Source: Formicarius rufipectus (taxonomy: Eukaryota; Chordata; Aves; Passeriformes; Formicariidae). From it: a DNA stretch of 64,000 nt. Shown one piece after another: positions 1 through 13,320 of the stretch. Every line of letters begins with the position of its first letter. The stretch's first letter is position 1. Location: the NCBI GenBank assembly GCA_013399695.1, contig VXAU01004440.1, positions 405,415 to 469,414 on the forward strand. Reading direction: 5' to 3'. The notes below the pieces were generated by a model, which was not told the DNA's origin, searched no databases, and saw nothing but the letters and a program-made list of their open reading frames with translations. The position numbers and the translations under genes are program-made.

Positions 1-3000
1 AGTTTCGAGGTTTCTTTGCAGCTGCCTTAGAGTAACTGCAGTGATGGAGAGGGAAAATAGGAGCGCCTCTTTGGTCACGTTGTTCACTGGGTTTGTGTAT
101 TGTCTCTGGTATCTCCTGGTGGGAGCTTGTTAGGGAAAGATGAGCCCTGCAGCACTCCAGCCTTGCCTGTTGTATTTCTCAGGGGCTACTGGATGGGAAG
201 ATGACTTGGCAGGCTTGTCCCCAGCCCATCAATCCTTAGCCCGTCTTAGTGATTTTAGGTGAGGTATTTTGAGGAACAGAGATGCTAAATGTGATACAGA
301 GGCAAACAAAACAATAACTTCAGAGGTCCCAGCAAAGAAATTGAGCACAACATGTCTATAAACACCTGAGTAACAAAATTGCTCCTCTGCAAAATAGTAA
401 GCATGTGGTTAAAGTGTTCTGTTAAATACGCATGTGGCTGAAGTATTTGGTTAAAGCAAGGGATGGTAAGAAAAGAGCAATAGCTCTGTTAGAGGTGTGA
501 GCTGCACACTTCATCTCTAAGGGGCTTGGGCATGATTGCTTCCTGCTCGCAGTTTAGGCTAGGATTTCCTCAGGAATTTGAGGGAATTAAGCACAAGAAT
601 GTCTCTGCATTTGAATGGGGTTTAGGTGTCTGATGCTGCAAGGGCTAGGCTTAAGCAGAACTGTGCTAGTCAGGCTGTGTGATTTCAAACTGATATAGTT
701 AAACTGATGCAAAAGACTGTATGCATAAGCCTAAGTCAACATTCTCTCGGTTTTATAACAGTCTAGTTTAAATTAATTAGGACAAAGATTTAAACTAAGG
801 TAAAGTAAGTCACTCTTAAGCTGAACTGTGAGTATGTTTGATAAAATTTAGTGCAGCTAGACATACTGAAGGTATATAGATGTTGGTTTATATTTCCTGG
901 TAGAACCATCTTAAATTCCTTGGTTTTTCTTTGCCAGAACAGCATTAGTTCCACAGAAGATCATCTATTTGGATGTTTCCACAAGATGTTTAATATATTT
1001 TGTAGTTTCTTTTAAAGATTGATAGAAGTAAATTTTCTCTTTCACTTACGGTTTGACTTAAGGAGTCCAACCATTGTGCCTCTGCAGACTGTAAGAAAAT
1101 AGACAGGACAGCTGCTCTTGTACATAGAGAAAACTCAACCATCAGAAGGGCTGGACCTTCATGGTTGTATTTTATTCTCTTCTTGACTCTTTGTGTTAAC
1201 TCATCTTAAAGTTTGGCAAGACTTTTTAAAATTTATGCTTAGGTTTTGGAATGTAAATGGAAGAGACAGGATGTGCGCCCACTGCAGCACAGATTTTGGT
1301 GGAGAGGCTGGGAGGGGTGTGTGTGTGCTAGTGCCAGGCTGACTAATTGTGGAATAAATTTATTTGAGAAGGGATTTCTTCAGCAGTTGGTGGTTTCCTC
1401 TTTTGACCCATGCCTCTTCCAAAGAGGACTCAAGGTGGTTTAGTGATGATGAATTGGCAGACTTGTCACTAAGCTGTAAATCTTGAATCTGCCTTGCTGT
1501 GTTGAGGTGCGAATCCAAAATCTAGAGGTCAGCATTTTAGCCTGCTGCTGTGTATATAAAACTCTTAAACTTTCTTTCATGAAAGAAGTGCTGTTAATAA
1601 TATTTTTTTTTTCACTTTTACCATCTCCTTGGTATTCTGAAATTATTTGATGGATAGCTGTCTTATCAAGTAAATGCAATTGAGCTAAACCCCCCTGCCC
1701 TGCCAAAAAAACCCCAAACCAATCTATCCAATTCCCCCACTCTCAAGTCCAAGAAAAGTCCACCAAATTCAAAACCTAAGTAATTTTGTCCTGATATGAC
1801 TTTAATTTATTCTAGTTTGAGGACAGGTATAGGAGAAATAGAAAATCTCCCTTGTTTAAATGTCACTTATAATACTGACACTGTTTCCATTAGAAAGGTA
1901 GGTTTCTACATAGACTCTAGATTTTTAGACATTCTATGTTGTTAGGCTGCATATTTTTAAAATACTTGATTTTTTTATACCCTATACTTTCTTTAAATTG
2001 TCTAAGGAATTGTCTACCTGGCATAATGCAACCTTAAATTAGTTTTGCTCACTGTGAGTGATCTGCTGGCTCTGTGCTTGCTACTGCAGAGCAACCAACT
2101 CAGGTGCAAAACAGAGTTTATATCTACTATTAGGCTTTGCCTTACTGTGACTAAGTCTTAGCCTTACTTCTTCTGGTTCTGTTATACTGGCCTTATTGAT
2201 GTCAGTCATCCAGTGTGTGTCTAAAAAAGGTGAAATGACAAAGGGCTGAAATGCTGTATTGTATTGATTAATGTGTGTACAAAAAATATTGAGCTTATTT
2301 ATTTTAAGGTGACCACAAGGTTTTTTGCTAATTTGTAGAAATTAAATTATTTACACCCACAGGAGATAACATATTTCTAATATAATTGAAAGTCTTAAAA
2401 TGAGATATGTGAAAGAGTATTTACAACTCACTTGTCATTAGCTACTGAGTAGATAGACACATGCTTCTATGTAATTGAACTGAATGAGGAGTTTAACTTG
2501 AAATGCTTATTCGTCACACCAGGAGTGAATACTCTCTTCACAATAAAAGTCCAGCAGATTAAAATCAACTGTGAGAAAAGGTTGTTCTCAGCAAGCAAGA
2601 TTTGAGAGAGCAACAAGAGCATTTCACCACAGAAGATGTTGCTCACATGCAATCCCGTTATTTCAAGTACAATCTACTCCATCTAAAATTAGCATATGTA
2701 ATTGAATAGTGCCAGAGGGTGAAATAATTTACACTTAAGCTCATAGCATTTTTTGTAATGCTAAACAAACAGAGGTATACATATAACTCAAGTGAGAACA
2801 CCCTCTAGGCTTTATCCCTACCTACCCTCTCTAATTAAATGGATTTCAGAACTGGGCCTGAGATGTTATGATAACTGAAGATGCTCATCTGGAAATCCTG
2901 CAGTTTTTTAACACATAAAGTGGTGACCTCTATCTTGACCTAGATTTGTAGATAGCTGTTAGATAGCTCTTTTGTGCACTACTCTTGGGTCTGATTTTGT

Positions 3001-3032
3001 ATAACCATAGAAGTGGTAGAACAGTATTGTTG

Positions 3033-3262
3033 ACAATAATAACGTTCATTTATAGAGCTTTTCTATCCAAAGGCCTCAAAAGTGCCTAAAATAAAGTTAG
3101 TGTTCTCATTTTGCTTAGAAGAAATGGAAGTCTCTAGTGACAGGTTAGTCAAAATCACCCAGCCAGCTAATGACAGAATCAGAAATAGCACTGAGGTAGC
3201 TACACTCAAACCCAGGACCTACCTCCTTGGTTCTCTCAGTGTTCTCAAGATAGATTATCACT
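3033..3262 (+). repeat. MIR-like CORE-SINE relic
   Basis: The segment follows the order of an amniote MIR element. It has a CATTTATAGAGCTTTTC-type opening, a CTCATTTTGC block (from ATTTTACAGATGRGGAAACTG), GACAGGTTAGTCAAAATCACCCAG (decayed from the GAGGTTAAGTGACTTGCCCAAGGTCACACAG core), an AATGACAGAATCAGAAATAG block, then CAAACCCAGGACCT and a TCTC-rich tail. Divergence is high, as expected of a SINE family old enough to be shared by mammals, reptiles and birds. It is same-sense as RBMS3. The assignment is from memory of the consensus. Confidence 0.62.
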
Positions 3263-3930
3263 CACCATGAGCAGGAGGATCATACACAGATAATGAATTT
3301 GCTCACACTTTTTGCTAAAGAGCTTTAATTTCTAGTAGTGTCACATATAGGTGTATTTGTTCAGTGTTGAGGTAGTATGGCTCAACTGGGTTAAATTCTG
3401 AGCCTTTTTGGCATGTTTTCCTGTGTTGTCAAAGGTGTTATTTGACACTTTCTGGGGTATATTTTATACTACTGTGTGCCAAGTTTGGTTGCCGGACTGA
3501 AGCTTTCTTAAAGGAAACCTCTGTTTGCATGCTTAACTTTTAATCTGATCTCTATTAAATGTTAAAAAATTAGTTTAAGCACTGGCAAACCCTCTAGTGT
3601 GCATTATAGGCAAGCGGAAAGGAACATGTCTCGAGAAGAGAGCAAGGCAACAAAATTTCAAGTGATTGTGTGAAAGAGCTCTTCCTGTACAAGTTGCAGT
3701 TTAGCACCACTTTTCAATCACACCTTATTGTCTGGTAGCTGAGTTATTCTAATGTGACTGAGAGCAGAATCTAGCCAGGAGGTTGTGGTGATTGCTGGGC
3801 AAATATGAAGTACGTGTGCTTTTCTCCAGAGTGCGTGAAAGCTGCAGCAACTCAGCACATAATCCAGCCACCCTCAGGGCTTGACGTTATAGTTCACATC
3901 AGGCTGTAAATTTTTGTTGTCCAGTTTGAA

Positions 3931-3945
3931 TTTTTTTTTTTTTTT
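3931..3945. repeat. Poly-T run (15 nt)
   Basis: Uninterrupted thymidine homopolymer in intron, with no attached retroelement body that I can recognise. Confidence 0.9.
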
Positions 3946-6105
3946 GTTCTTCTTGTTAAGAAGCAACTGCATGTGAGGAGCTAGGAGATATGACAGAAAA
4001 TCTGGACTCAGGCTTGAGAAAACCTTGCCTTAGGCTTAGCTCTTGTATGGAGCAGGAGCAGCTGGGCTCTTGTACCTGCATGGGGCTTTAGTGTTATTTT
4101 TGACTTTTGTTTCAGGAATTGGCTTCGTGTGCTTCTCTGTGATGGTTTGGGATCAAAATAGATCACTAATATAGGCAGGCTTTGGGAGACTCCAATTACT
4201 TTAGTAATTGTCTGTCCAGTGTTTTTGTTCTTCTGTTTTGCAAGAAAACTGTCTTGCTGCTTCCTCTCAATCCCCAAAGCAGGAACTGCTGCCTCAGAAC
4301 CGGCTTCCAGTGAGGCTTCTTTTTATCTTCTTTTCTTTTTTCCTTCCCACTGGGGGTTAAAAAGAGTAAGCACCAAGAAGTGATATTGTATACAAGGCTA
4401 TTACACTTTTGTCTTGGCCTGCATAATGTCCTTGACACATACCCATTTCACCCAGCGACAGCCACTATGCAAATTGGCTAAAAGCTCCATTAGGTTGTTC
4501 AAGGCTGGGGAAACCCATCTGTCAGTGTCTGTGACACAGCCAGGCTGGAGTCTCACGTGGGAATCTGTCCTTGAGATACCCAGGCAGCTGAGTTTCTTTT
4601 AGCCTCTAGTGTTCTCAGAATCAAAGGAAATTGCTGTATGCTCTTGTTCTTGCTGCAGTTTGTGTTTTCATTGTTCGTTTTCTGCCTCGATCCCTTTGAA
4701 AGAAAAACACAGGCATAGATGGAGAATTGACAGAGAAAGATGTTTTACTTTTTTTTCAGTTGCTTTTCAATAAGTGAAGAATTATAAATATTATTTGTGG
4801 AAAAATAGAACAGTAACTATTTGTTGTCCTAAAAGAAGAACAGCTTTATAACCCTTTTCCGTATTTTCCTGTGTGATCTGCTGATGACAGACATGAGATG
4901 GGTATTTAAAAAAGACTTTCTGGGGATCAGCTGTGGTTGATATGTTCCCTTTCAGTGGACCAGAAGTGCATGATAATCTAACGAAATACCAAAGAATGCA
5001 CCCATGAAAGGCTTCGATTGAGAGGATTTGAATGAGGGGTCTGGGACTGAGAGTTGCCCCTGCAGAGACAGAGAAGTCCAACTTTTGCACATAGGTTTGG
5101 GAGCAAGCTCGAGTCTTTTCTCAGCTTGGCTTCCCCAGGGAAAGGCTCCTGCAACAGCACTCTTCTGTACCTCTGTTGAGGGAAGCCACTTACTTTTTCT
5201 GCTGGATGAAGGTAAGGCTGCAGAGTGATAATTTCTCTGTTTTCTGCTTTCTTTCTGAAATTGCCAATGCCCCCATTGAAATGCTTAACCAGCGAAGCAC
5301 ACCAGGATGGATGGTGCAGAAGCAGTTGCTTCCCTGTGAGTGCTTTGGTTACCAACATTACAGTGTTTTGTAATACAAGACAGTGACAGCAAAATAGTTC
5401 AGATTTTCATGGCATCAAAAGTAGTGCCCTTCAAAGTGTGTAAGGTCCATACTGACAAGCCTCGCAAACCCTTGATTATTTCCTGCTGGTGTCAAGTCAA
5501 ACCCTGAACACAGAGTATCTGGCAAAATAGCTAGAGTAACTTCAATGCCCAGTGGTGTTCAGATGCATGAGATAATTTCAGGCTCCTCCACAGCAGATGC
5601 TCTGTTCTCCAGTTTGGCACTTGCCTTCTTCAGCTGGCAAATAGTTTTCTTTACCTCATTTGACGGCCGTTTTGATGATACTGATACAATTTTTCTTTTC
5701 ATCAAAAATTAAGCAGTTTGGTTTTATAGAAACATATATCTGTGAGAGTGAGTTTTCCCTCTGTCATCCTGTTGAGGAAGAAGAAAAGCACTTTTGGTAG
5801 TACTGTGGGAAGACAGATGGCATTAAGAGTTAATGTGTCGGTATACTTGGGATCAGAATAAACTTTATCTTTCCAGAAATAGAAATCACCAATTCAGCAA
5901 TTCTCCTTCATATTGCTAAGTGAAGCTTATCCCAAACTGCTTTTTTTTTTCCAAACCCAGTCACGTAATAAGGAAGACTGGAGATAGCATATGAGTTTAA
6001 ACTTTAGACACACCATTTTAATTCTCTGTCTTATGCTCCTACTGCTTCTTTTTTCACTCTTTGCCTCTGGGGGTGACACAGACCTTGCTTTAGCATGTCA
6101 CTCCC

Positions 6106-6184
6106 AAAAAACCCCCAAAAACCAAACAAAAAAACCCCCAAACCAAACAAAAACAAAAACCCCAAACAAACAAAAACAAAACAC
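6106..6184 (+). repeat. A/C-rich low-complexity tract
   Basis: About 79 bases made entirely of A and C on the + strand, in short mixed units such as AAAACCCCC, CCAAAC and CAAAAA. It is not a clean tandem repeat. A second tract of the same composition lies about 300 bp downstream. Confidence 0.9.
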
Positions 6185-6491
6185 AGGGCAAGAGAGATGG
6201 TATGTGCATTTTTCCACAACTTAGTTGTGGCTGCCTTTACACAACCTTTGTTCTCACAGTTGTGTATGTTTTCATACTGTCCCAATTATTTCAGTGCCTA
6301 TGTGAGGAGCTCATATTTGCCAAAGGGAGCAGAGGGCTTGCCATCTTGCTTGAAGCCATTTCTGCATTTATGTTTTGCTGGCTGTCTGGTCAGACTGCCA
6401 CATCCTAATAGGAGCCAAAATGTAATTAAATGTTGGCGAGTTGAATATCTTGCTTTGAAAAGAGGTGGGCTATGTTCATGTGACATTTCTT

Positions 6492-6615
6492 AAAAAACAA
6501 AAAAACCAAAACAAAAAAACCCCAGAAAAACCCACAACAACAAAAAAACCAAACCAAACCAAAAAACCAAAAAACCAAACCAACAAACCAAAACAAAAAC
6601 ATCAACAACAAAAAA
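6492..6615 (+). repeat. A/C-rich low-complexity tract
   Basis: About 124 bases almost entirely of A and C on the + strand (one G and two Ts inside), with recurring AAACC, CCAAAC and CAACAA units. It produces long but meaningless Lys/Pro/Asn/Gln-rich ORFs on + and Phe/Leu/Gly/Trp-rich ORFs on -. Confidence 0.9.
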
Positions 6616-8587
6616 TGCTAAGGCATAAATATTTGGTCTTGCCCTGTGCAAGAGGTTCCTGTGCATAGGCAAAGCAGAAGATGAACCAGAATTTTCACAT
6701 GCATTTAGAAAAATTGGATGCCTTAAAGCTGTTGGGAACAAAGAGCCTACTGTATCCTCCTAAAAATTTTGGGTTTAATCCTGAAGTCCTGTTTGAGAAG
6801 TGAGTAGCCCTGAGGGTGAACTATCTTCCTGCAACTATCTCTATGTGCAAGAGGGCTGAGGATGTGCCTCAAGATGTACCTTTGGCAGAGGAGAAGGGAA
6901 GCGCAGAGTCTTTCTCACAGCAGGTCCAGGACACAAAGGCCACTGCAAAGCATAACTGAAACATTTTCTAAATGGATGGAGAAAATGATGGGACTATAAA
7001 AAAGCTTTGAGACTTGCTAAGTTTTTGTGGCATATTTACAAATGCCTGAGAAACAGATTTTAATTTTAGTCAGTACTCGCAAGCCCATCAGTGGAGCAGC
7101 ACAGGGGGACACCGTTCTAAAATAGCTCTAGCAGATGCCACAGTAATGCGAGTTTTCCCTTCATCTCTCATTTATTTCTTGCTGTGTGTAGTTTCTCACT
7201 AAATCTGTTCCCTTGCTAAATGCAAAGATGGTCTTGCCATTGGATAGAATAGCTGAGTGCAATTGTTACAAACACTAACTAGATTAACCTTCTCGTTGCA
7301 TAGCTACTGCTGCTGTTAAATATTTCCTGGGCTAACAGAGATCTTTGGAATGAGTTTTAATAGGTTTTCTTTTTATTTATACAGATCATGGATGTTAAAC
7401 AATGGCAGCTTAATGGAAAATATTTTAATGATAGCAGCAATAGTGTCAGTTATTTGGATAAACTGTCAGTTTAGAGAGGGAGACTGACCATCAGTGGATC
7501 ACCATAAGGGAGCTTAGAAAATTGAGAACATTAACCTGCTAGCTTAGGCAATACCACCAGATCTTCAGAAAGGATAATTATCCTGCTACCTCACTTAGTG
7601 TGCAAGTGTTAATATTGGTACTAGACGTCAAGAGACCTTCTATCCTGCCAATTTTACCTTCCCTGAAGAAAGGTTCTCCTTTCATATCCTTGATTGTTTT
7701 AAACTCAAAATATGGCAAGTTGATACTGATTTATGAGGCACGTTGGTGCTCCCTTTGCAGCCTTGTCACACAGTTGCTATTATTTATTATAAAATTTATT
7801 AATTGATACAAAGTGCCAACCCTACTACCCACATTAATTTCTGAGAATTTCCACTCCGGCGCAAAGTGATGGATGTGAAAAAGGGACGAGGAGCTGCTGC
7901 AAGGCAGCGGGCTGCAGCCGAGTGATGCTGCCCTGAGAGCCCAGCACTCTGCATCCCCTCCGTGGTGCCACTTCTGTGTTTTTCTGCCTGGCATCTCACT
8001 CCTGCTTACCTTGGTTGCCCTGGGTGACTGTGTTGGTCCTCGTGTGTGAGTGCTGTCTCTCCTCGGTGATGACAGGAGGTGACCCAACCCTTGGACCACA
8101 GCCTTGGGAGAGGTGTCTGTCTCTTAGGGTGTGTGGGATGGCAAAGGGAGGTGATCTTCTGTGCACCTCAGAATGGATATCACCCTGTAGCGAAGGCACT
8201 TTCAAGCCCGTGGTTGCGAAATTCAAAAATTGTGGACTTTTTGTTTGTTTTCTTGTTTTTCAAAAAAGCTGAGCTAATTTTAAACATGGGTAAATAGGAA
8301 TGATAGTCTGGGATCACAGTCAGCAAAAGTAAGCTAATTTGGGTGTTTGTTTGAAGAAGATCAGCTACTGCTTACAAAGATGAAAGTGATTTGTCCTGTC
8401 CTGATTTCATTCCTGAATATTGTATATATATTTTAAAAATCTCTGATAAATAATGAAATATTTTTTCAGGGATGACTTGAAATTCAAAGTCATGAAACAA
8501 CCGTAAAGAACGACATAATTTTGTTAGTACTCCTGTTAATAATTTTTAAAGGCAGAGGAAAAAACCCTGGTGCCTGGACTGTTGATT

Positions 8588-8594
8588 AAAAAAA

Positions 8595-8625
<31 letters not shown>

Positions 8626-8629
8626 GAAA
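8588..8629 (+). repeat. Poly-A run
   Basis: There are 26 consecutive A, then G, 11 A, G and AAA. It could be the tail of a decayed retroposed sequence, but the upstream 300 bp shows no recognisable element or gene. It may equally be a slipped homopolymer. Confidence 0.9.
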
Positions 8630-11600
8630 TCTGAAGCCCATCTATTGTCTGTAAGCATTTCTTCTTTAATTTTCAACCTTTTTTTTCTATAGGGTTCAAT
8701 TTGTAATGAAGCTGGGCCTTATGCTGGGTCTTATTTTTGTTGCTAGTAGTTTGATGAAGTGCTTAAAAGAAATGGTTATGGCATTGTTTGCTTCTTAACA
8801 GTTGTAGCAAGGGAGGGGCTTCTGAGTTTGTTTTCAATCCCCTCTTATTGGCATAAATGATTCTTATTAAACATCCAGGTCAGTTCACAAACTTGGGGTG
8901 TTGGGTGAGAACTGCTAATCAACAGGTCTGTTTTTTAAAGGTGTCTTTAATTTGGGACTCAAGTTTAAACTGTCAGAAATATTATTGTAATAAAGTAAGT
9001 GACTGATAAATACTATTTTAGCAAGTAGGCTACTATAGCCTGTGGAACTGCCCTCTGTTAGAGTGTCTTCAAGTAAAATGCTGTGGCTAATTTTGAAAAA
9101 AGCTCAGAATATTTTAGGACCAAAATAGCAATGTTTGTAATTGGGAATACTAAAAGAGAAGCAGTCAGATCCCTGAGGATTAAAAAAAATACCACCACCA
9201 ACAGAAAAACCCAACAAAAACAAACCATAAATCTCTTCTTGTCTCAGGTCTGCTGAACTGTCTGTGGCTCCATCACGCCCCAGGTGCTGCCTTGGGAATT
9301 TGTGGTCAAGCCAGAGCCTTGCTTCAGGGAGAACCTCTCCCTTTTCCTCAGCCTGCAGAAAGAGGAGTACATGAGGTAGTCAAATGAGCTGAGAGAGAAC
9401 TGAACCAACAAGCTGATGATACGCTTTAGAAGCAGCTTGTCAGGGCGCTGTATAAGTAGAACCACATTAGCTGCATGCCCTCTTGTTGTGTGCCAAGTAA
9501 TGTTAGGGAACACTGATATATGTCCAGGGTTTTCCATATGTGCAAAGGTCTATTTCTGCTGCCCTTATGCAGGAGAAATAGAGGTCCTAAATGAGTTGAT
9601 AATTTGGCTACACTTTCTTTTTGCGTGCAGACTGTGATGCAACTTCAGCAGATTTAATTCCACTCTCTGTTACGTTTGAATTATGCCTTCAATATGCCCA
9701 ATTCTGTGTGGATCCGACAAAGTTTTGAAAAAGAAGAGGTGTGGCTGCTTTGTGTGGTTGTAAAGGCATGCATGGCACTGTTTAGAGGGGGAAAAAAAGG
9801 AAAAATAAAAAAAAACAAACATATGCCTGGTGCTTTATCTTTCAAGTGCTGCCATCCAGCCTGCAACGAGCTGCACCTCAGTAGTGCAGGAGGGAGGGAT
9901 GTGGCCTGTGAAGGAGTCTGTGTTACTCCTGGGTCAAATATACAACAGTTATTAGTGAGATGAAACCACTGAAAGGTTTGTGCAGGAGGGTGCTAGAATA
10001 AATAGGCATCTGATAACATAGTGGTGCCTAATAAAACAATTTGTCTGTAGCATCGACATGAAGTAGTTGGATTCAGGCCAGAACTGGTTCCCAAGGAGCG
10101 CATTTGGAGGTGGTCATCTTTTAAACTACGTGAAAAAGCAAATGAGAGTGCTCGTAACAGATCATGAGGAGCTGCTTGTATGAGTGTCCTTTCCTGCTAA
10201 AGTGTTATGGAGATAAAAGTATTCAGACTCCACCTTTAGGAACATATTGTATTTCCCTATTTATGTTTGTTTCCTATCATGTGATGAGGTGCAAGGGAAG
10301 GTGTTGCTCGCTAATTTTAGCCTTGCAGACTGTCTCTGCAGAAACCTGGCAGTTATCACTTCTGGAGGGGAGTGCTTCAAGGAAAACCAGGCTACACTGT
10401 GTGTCATCCTTCTTATTTATTTTTGGTGAGGGGAGCAGGGGGAGGAATATTTCAAAGTCTTGTTTTCCTGGCTTGTGTTAACCTATTCATAGCTTCCTGC
10501 AGAAGAGTTACGGAGGACTGTAAAAAGAATTAATGAGACAAGAAAAGCTGTTACTTTGGTGAATAAATGTAAGATATGGAGACTGAGAAATCCAATGAAT
10601 GTGTGCATGTGGCTGCATAGCCATTGTTATATTTTTCAGAGCTGTAGTACTGAGTTGCAAGAATCATTCTGCATGTTGATTCTCACTTGTACTTTCCCAT
10701 TTTGCCAATAAGAGCCTGAACAAATCCTGTATTTACAGGTGCTCTGAGGCATCTTTATGCAGCTGATAATGTTTAGAAGAGGAAAGAGAAGGAAAGGGTA
10801 GAGGATGTCAGGAGGCCACTTGTGACTCAAAAGCCCTCAGTATACAGCCTGCAAAGAAACTTTTGTGTCATCCTTGCCAGACCAGTGGACCATCAAAGGT
10901 CTGCTGACTACAGAGACTCTTTCGGATGTGTCGGAAGTGGAGTGAGGTCTTGTGTGGAGAGCCTGAAATGGGGGCAGGGGAATGTGGGCTCTGTTTGGCA
11001 GCAGAAAGGTACGGCATGGTCCCTCCCAGAGGTAGCATGCTGCTGCATGTACTTCCTCCTCTGAAGCAGCTTTTCATCTGTTGGACGTGGTAGGATAAGG
11101 GAATGTAATGATAAATGGACCTTAGTGATATATAACAACCTGGTAACAGGTTGTTTCTGTCATTGAAAGACTTTTTGCCCTTTAAGAACTATGAGGTTCA
11201 AGAAAGGAAATTTAGTGGTAACCCATTGCAAACAAAATATTGGGCATATGAGGCATAACAGATATTTATCACCAGCAGAGTTGAGTATCAATATATATTT
11301 TACTCTAGGGATTCCCTTTTTAGTTTTTAGGAAAAAATGCCTAAGAAGGAACATTTTTAATGCAGACATTTGTTTTTAAAAGTGTGTTGAAAACATCTAT
11401 CACTTTTAATAATCTAACTATGTATTTTGGCAAATGCATAACCATGTCAACAGTGTTTCTACTGACTTCAAAAAGGTGTGATAGCAATCCCCCTGACTGT
11501 GTGGCTGACACCTCGTCACTTTTTTGAGGATTGTGCATATAGGACACAGGATACAGTTTCACATAAAATGATCTGAGTGGTAGGAAGAAGGTGAAAAAAG

Positions 11601-11650
11601 AACCACTGCAAAACTTTTGTGTAACAAAAGAATGGGGGCAAGAAACACCT

Positions 11651-11676
11651 ATTTATTTATTTATTTATTTATTTTT
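11651..11676. repeat. (ATTT)n microsatellite
   Basis: About six tandem ATTT units end in a short T run. This is an ordinary intronic tetranucleotide repeat. Confidence 0.9.
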
Positions 11677-12899
11677 GGTGAAGGTTTAAAATACAGAGGT
11701 TTTTGTTTGCTTATTTGTTTGTTTTTTCTCCTTGAATATAAAGTTTAGTTCTAAAACTGATTCCCACAAAGAGGTTCTTAGAGGACTAAAGTCTAATGGG
11801 TCAAATAGACATAGGCCCTTCAATATGTGTTAGGTCTGTGTACAGCCTCTGGTTGGGAAGTCATGTAGTGAAAACTCTTCTGGGGATATTTACTTTCTGC
11901 TTGCCTTTCTTATACCTTTTCCCAAGATATTCCCACCTGTTATTGGTAACACCCAAATATAAATCTCTCTTTTAGGTGGGCTTTTTGCTTTCCCAAGTGG
12001 GGTGTTTCTTACAGAAAGTAACTCTCAGCTTGTGTTATCAGATGCTGTTAATTCTCTTTGAGAGAGTTATGGTTACGTAGTAAAGGAGTCAGAAGTTAGG
12101 AAATACTGGAATTCTTCATGAGCCTTTGGAGCCTGGATTTGGATCCTGTATGAGTAGTTACCACATGGTCATGTTGGATATTGGATATATTCTGCTTTCC
12201 ACAAGATCACAACCTTCAGACCTATTGTGTGTGACACTATGTCTGAAATCGAGCCCAGATCCTCTGAGTACCTGGGGCAAATACACTGCCCATTGGGACC
12301 TATGCCTCGATATGATTGGTGCAGTCAGATGATCTTCACTGCTAGAAGAAGATGATAAAAAATGAATTTGCTATAATTATAGGTACATTTAATTTAAAAT
12401 CTTACAAAAACTGGGCTTTGATTATCTGATGGCAACTAGCAGTGTCACTAATTTTTCAGCTTTTAGTCTCAGAGATTTTTAAAGACCTGTCAGTTTATTT
12501 AATTTCAAATGATTGAGAATCAGACTTTCTTTAAAACTAAAAAGTGTTTCCTTAGACTACGCTCTAGATCTTCAAAAAAGCTGAGGAGTAGGATTTTCAG
12601 TATTTCTAATTCCTGTAATCCAAGGATATTGCATTAATGTAAATACTGCTGCTGTTTAAATCTGTGTGAAACATTGTTGCTTAATAATGACTTAGCAAAG
12701 GAATGAAGTTGAGATGTCTCTGTTTTAATAAATCCTTTGTTGTGCAGTTGAATTCAATTATAGGATGTACCTGCACAAATCACTTAGTAGTTGTTCTGAA
12801 GTAAACTTGGAGGGTTTTTAGCATACATATTGCGTGAGGTGAAGGAGTTTTGTGGTGAGCAGTTCTTTTGGATAGCACTGGATGTGCTGATGTCAGTAT

Positions 12900-13320
12900 T
12901 TTCAGCCAGCCCTTTTCTCTAGCCCGTCCACTGCTCCCCCCACCTTGGTGTTACCTTTGTGTCCAGTCTGTTGGTGACAGTGCCACGTTGTAAGCTTTGC
13001 TAAGGTCAAGGTGAGCAACATCCCCTGCTCTTTGCTGGTCTGTAGAGCTGGTTGTCTCAACACAAAAGGCGAGCAAGTTGGTCAAGTCTTATTTGCCGTT
13101 GCTCACCTGTGCTCGTTGTATTCAGCAACTTTGTCCCTCATGTACCCAGACACCGATGAGGCCAGTGCCTATGACGTTTTTCTCTTTAGTTTTGCCAGGC
13201 TGTGGCCAGCCTGCTAACCCCCAGATCCTAAGGTAGGTGTGATGTTTGCCTTTTTTCCAGTCATCAGGAGCATGTCCTCTGGTTGCCATGGCCTTTCAGA
13301 GCAGTGGACAAATGTTTTAC
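12900..13320 (-). mobile_element. CR1 LINE fragment, ORF2 internal part
   Basis: This is a truncated, inactive CR1 retrotransposon piece on the - strand. Read in reverse, 12992-13022 gives a DVAHLDLSKA peptide, which corresponds to the reverse-transcriptase block containing the first catalytic aspartate (LDFSKAFD type). On the + strand the order GTTGGTGACAGTG, GCTTTGCTAAGGTCAAGGTGAGCAACATC, AAGTTGGTCAAG and TTCCAGTCATCAGG matches the antisense CR1 ORF2 order. Frameshifts and stops break the reading frame. Neither the 3' terminus nor the 5' part is present, so both ends are lost. Boundaries are approximate, particularly 12900-12960. Confidence 0.85.

Noticed and set aside
6095..6741. Lys/Pro/Asn/Gln-rich (+) and Phe/Leu/Gly/Trp-rich (-) ORFs
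   Set aside because: They are translations of A/C-rich low-complexity DNA, not proteins or membrane segments.
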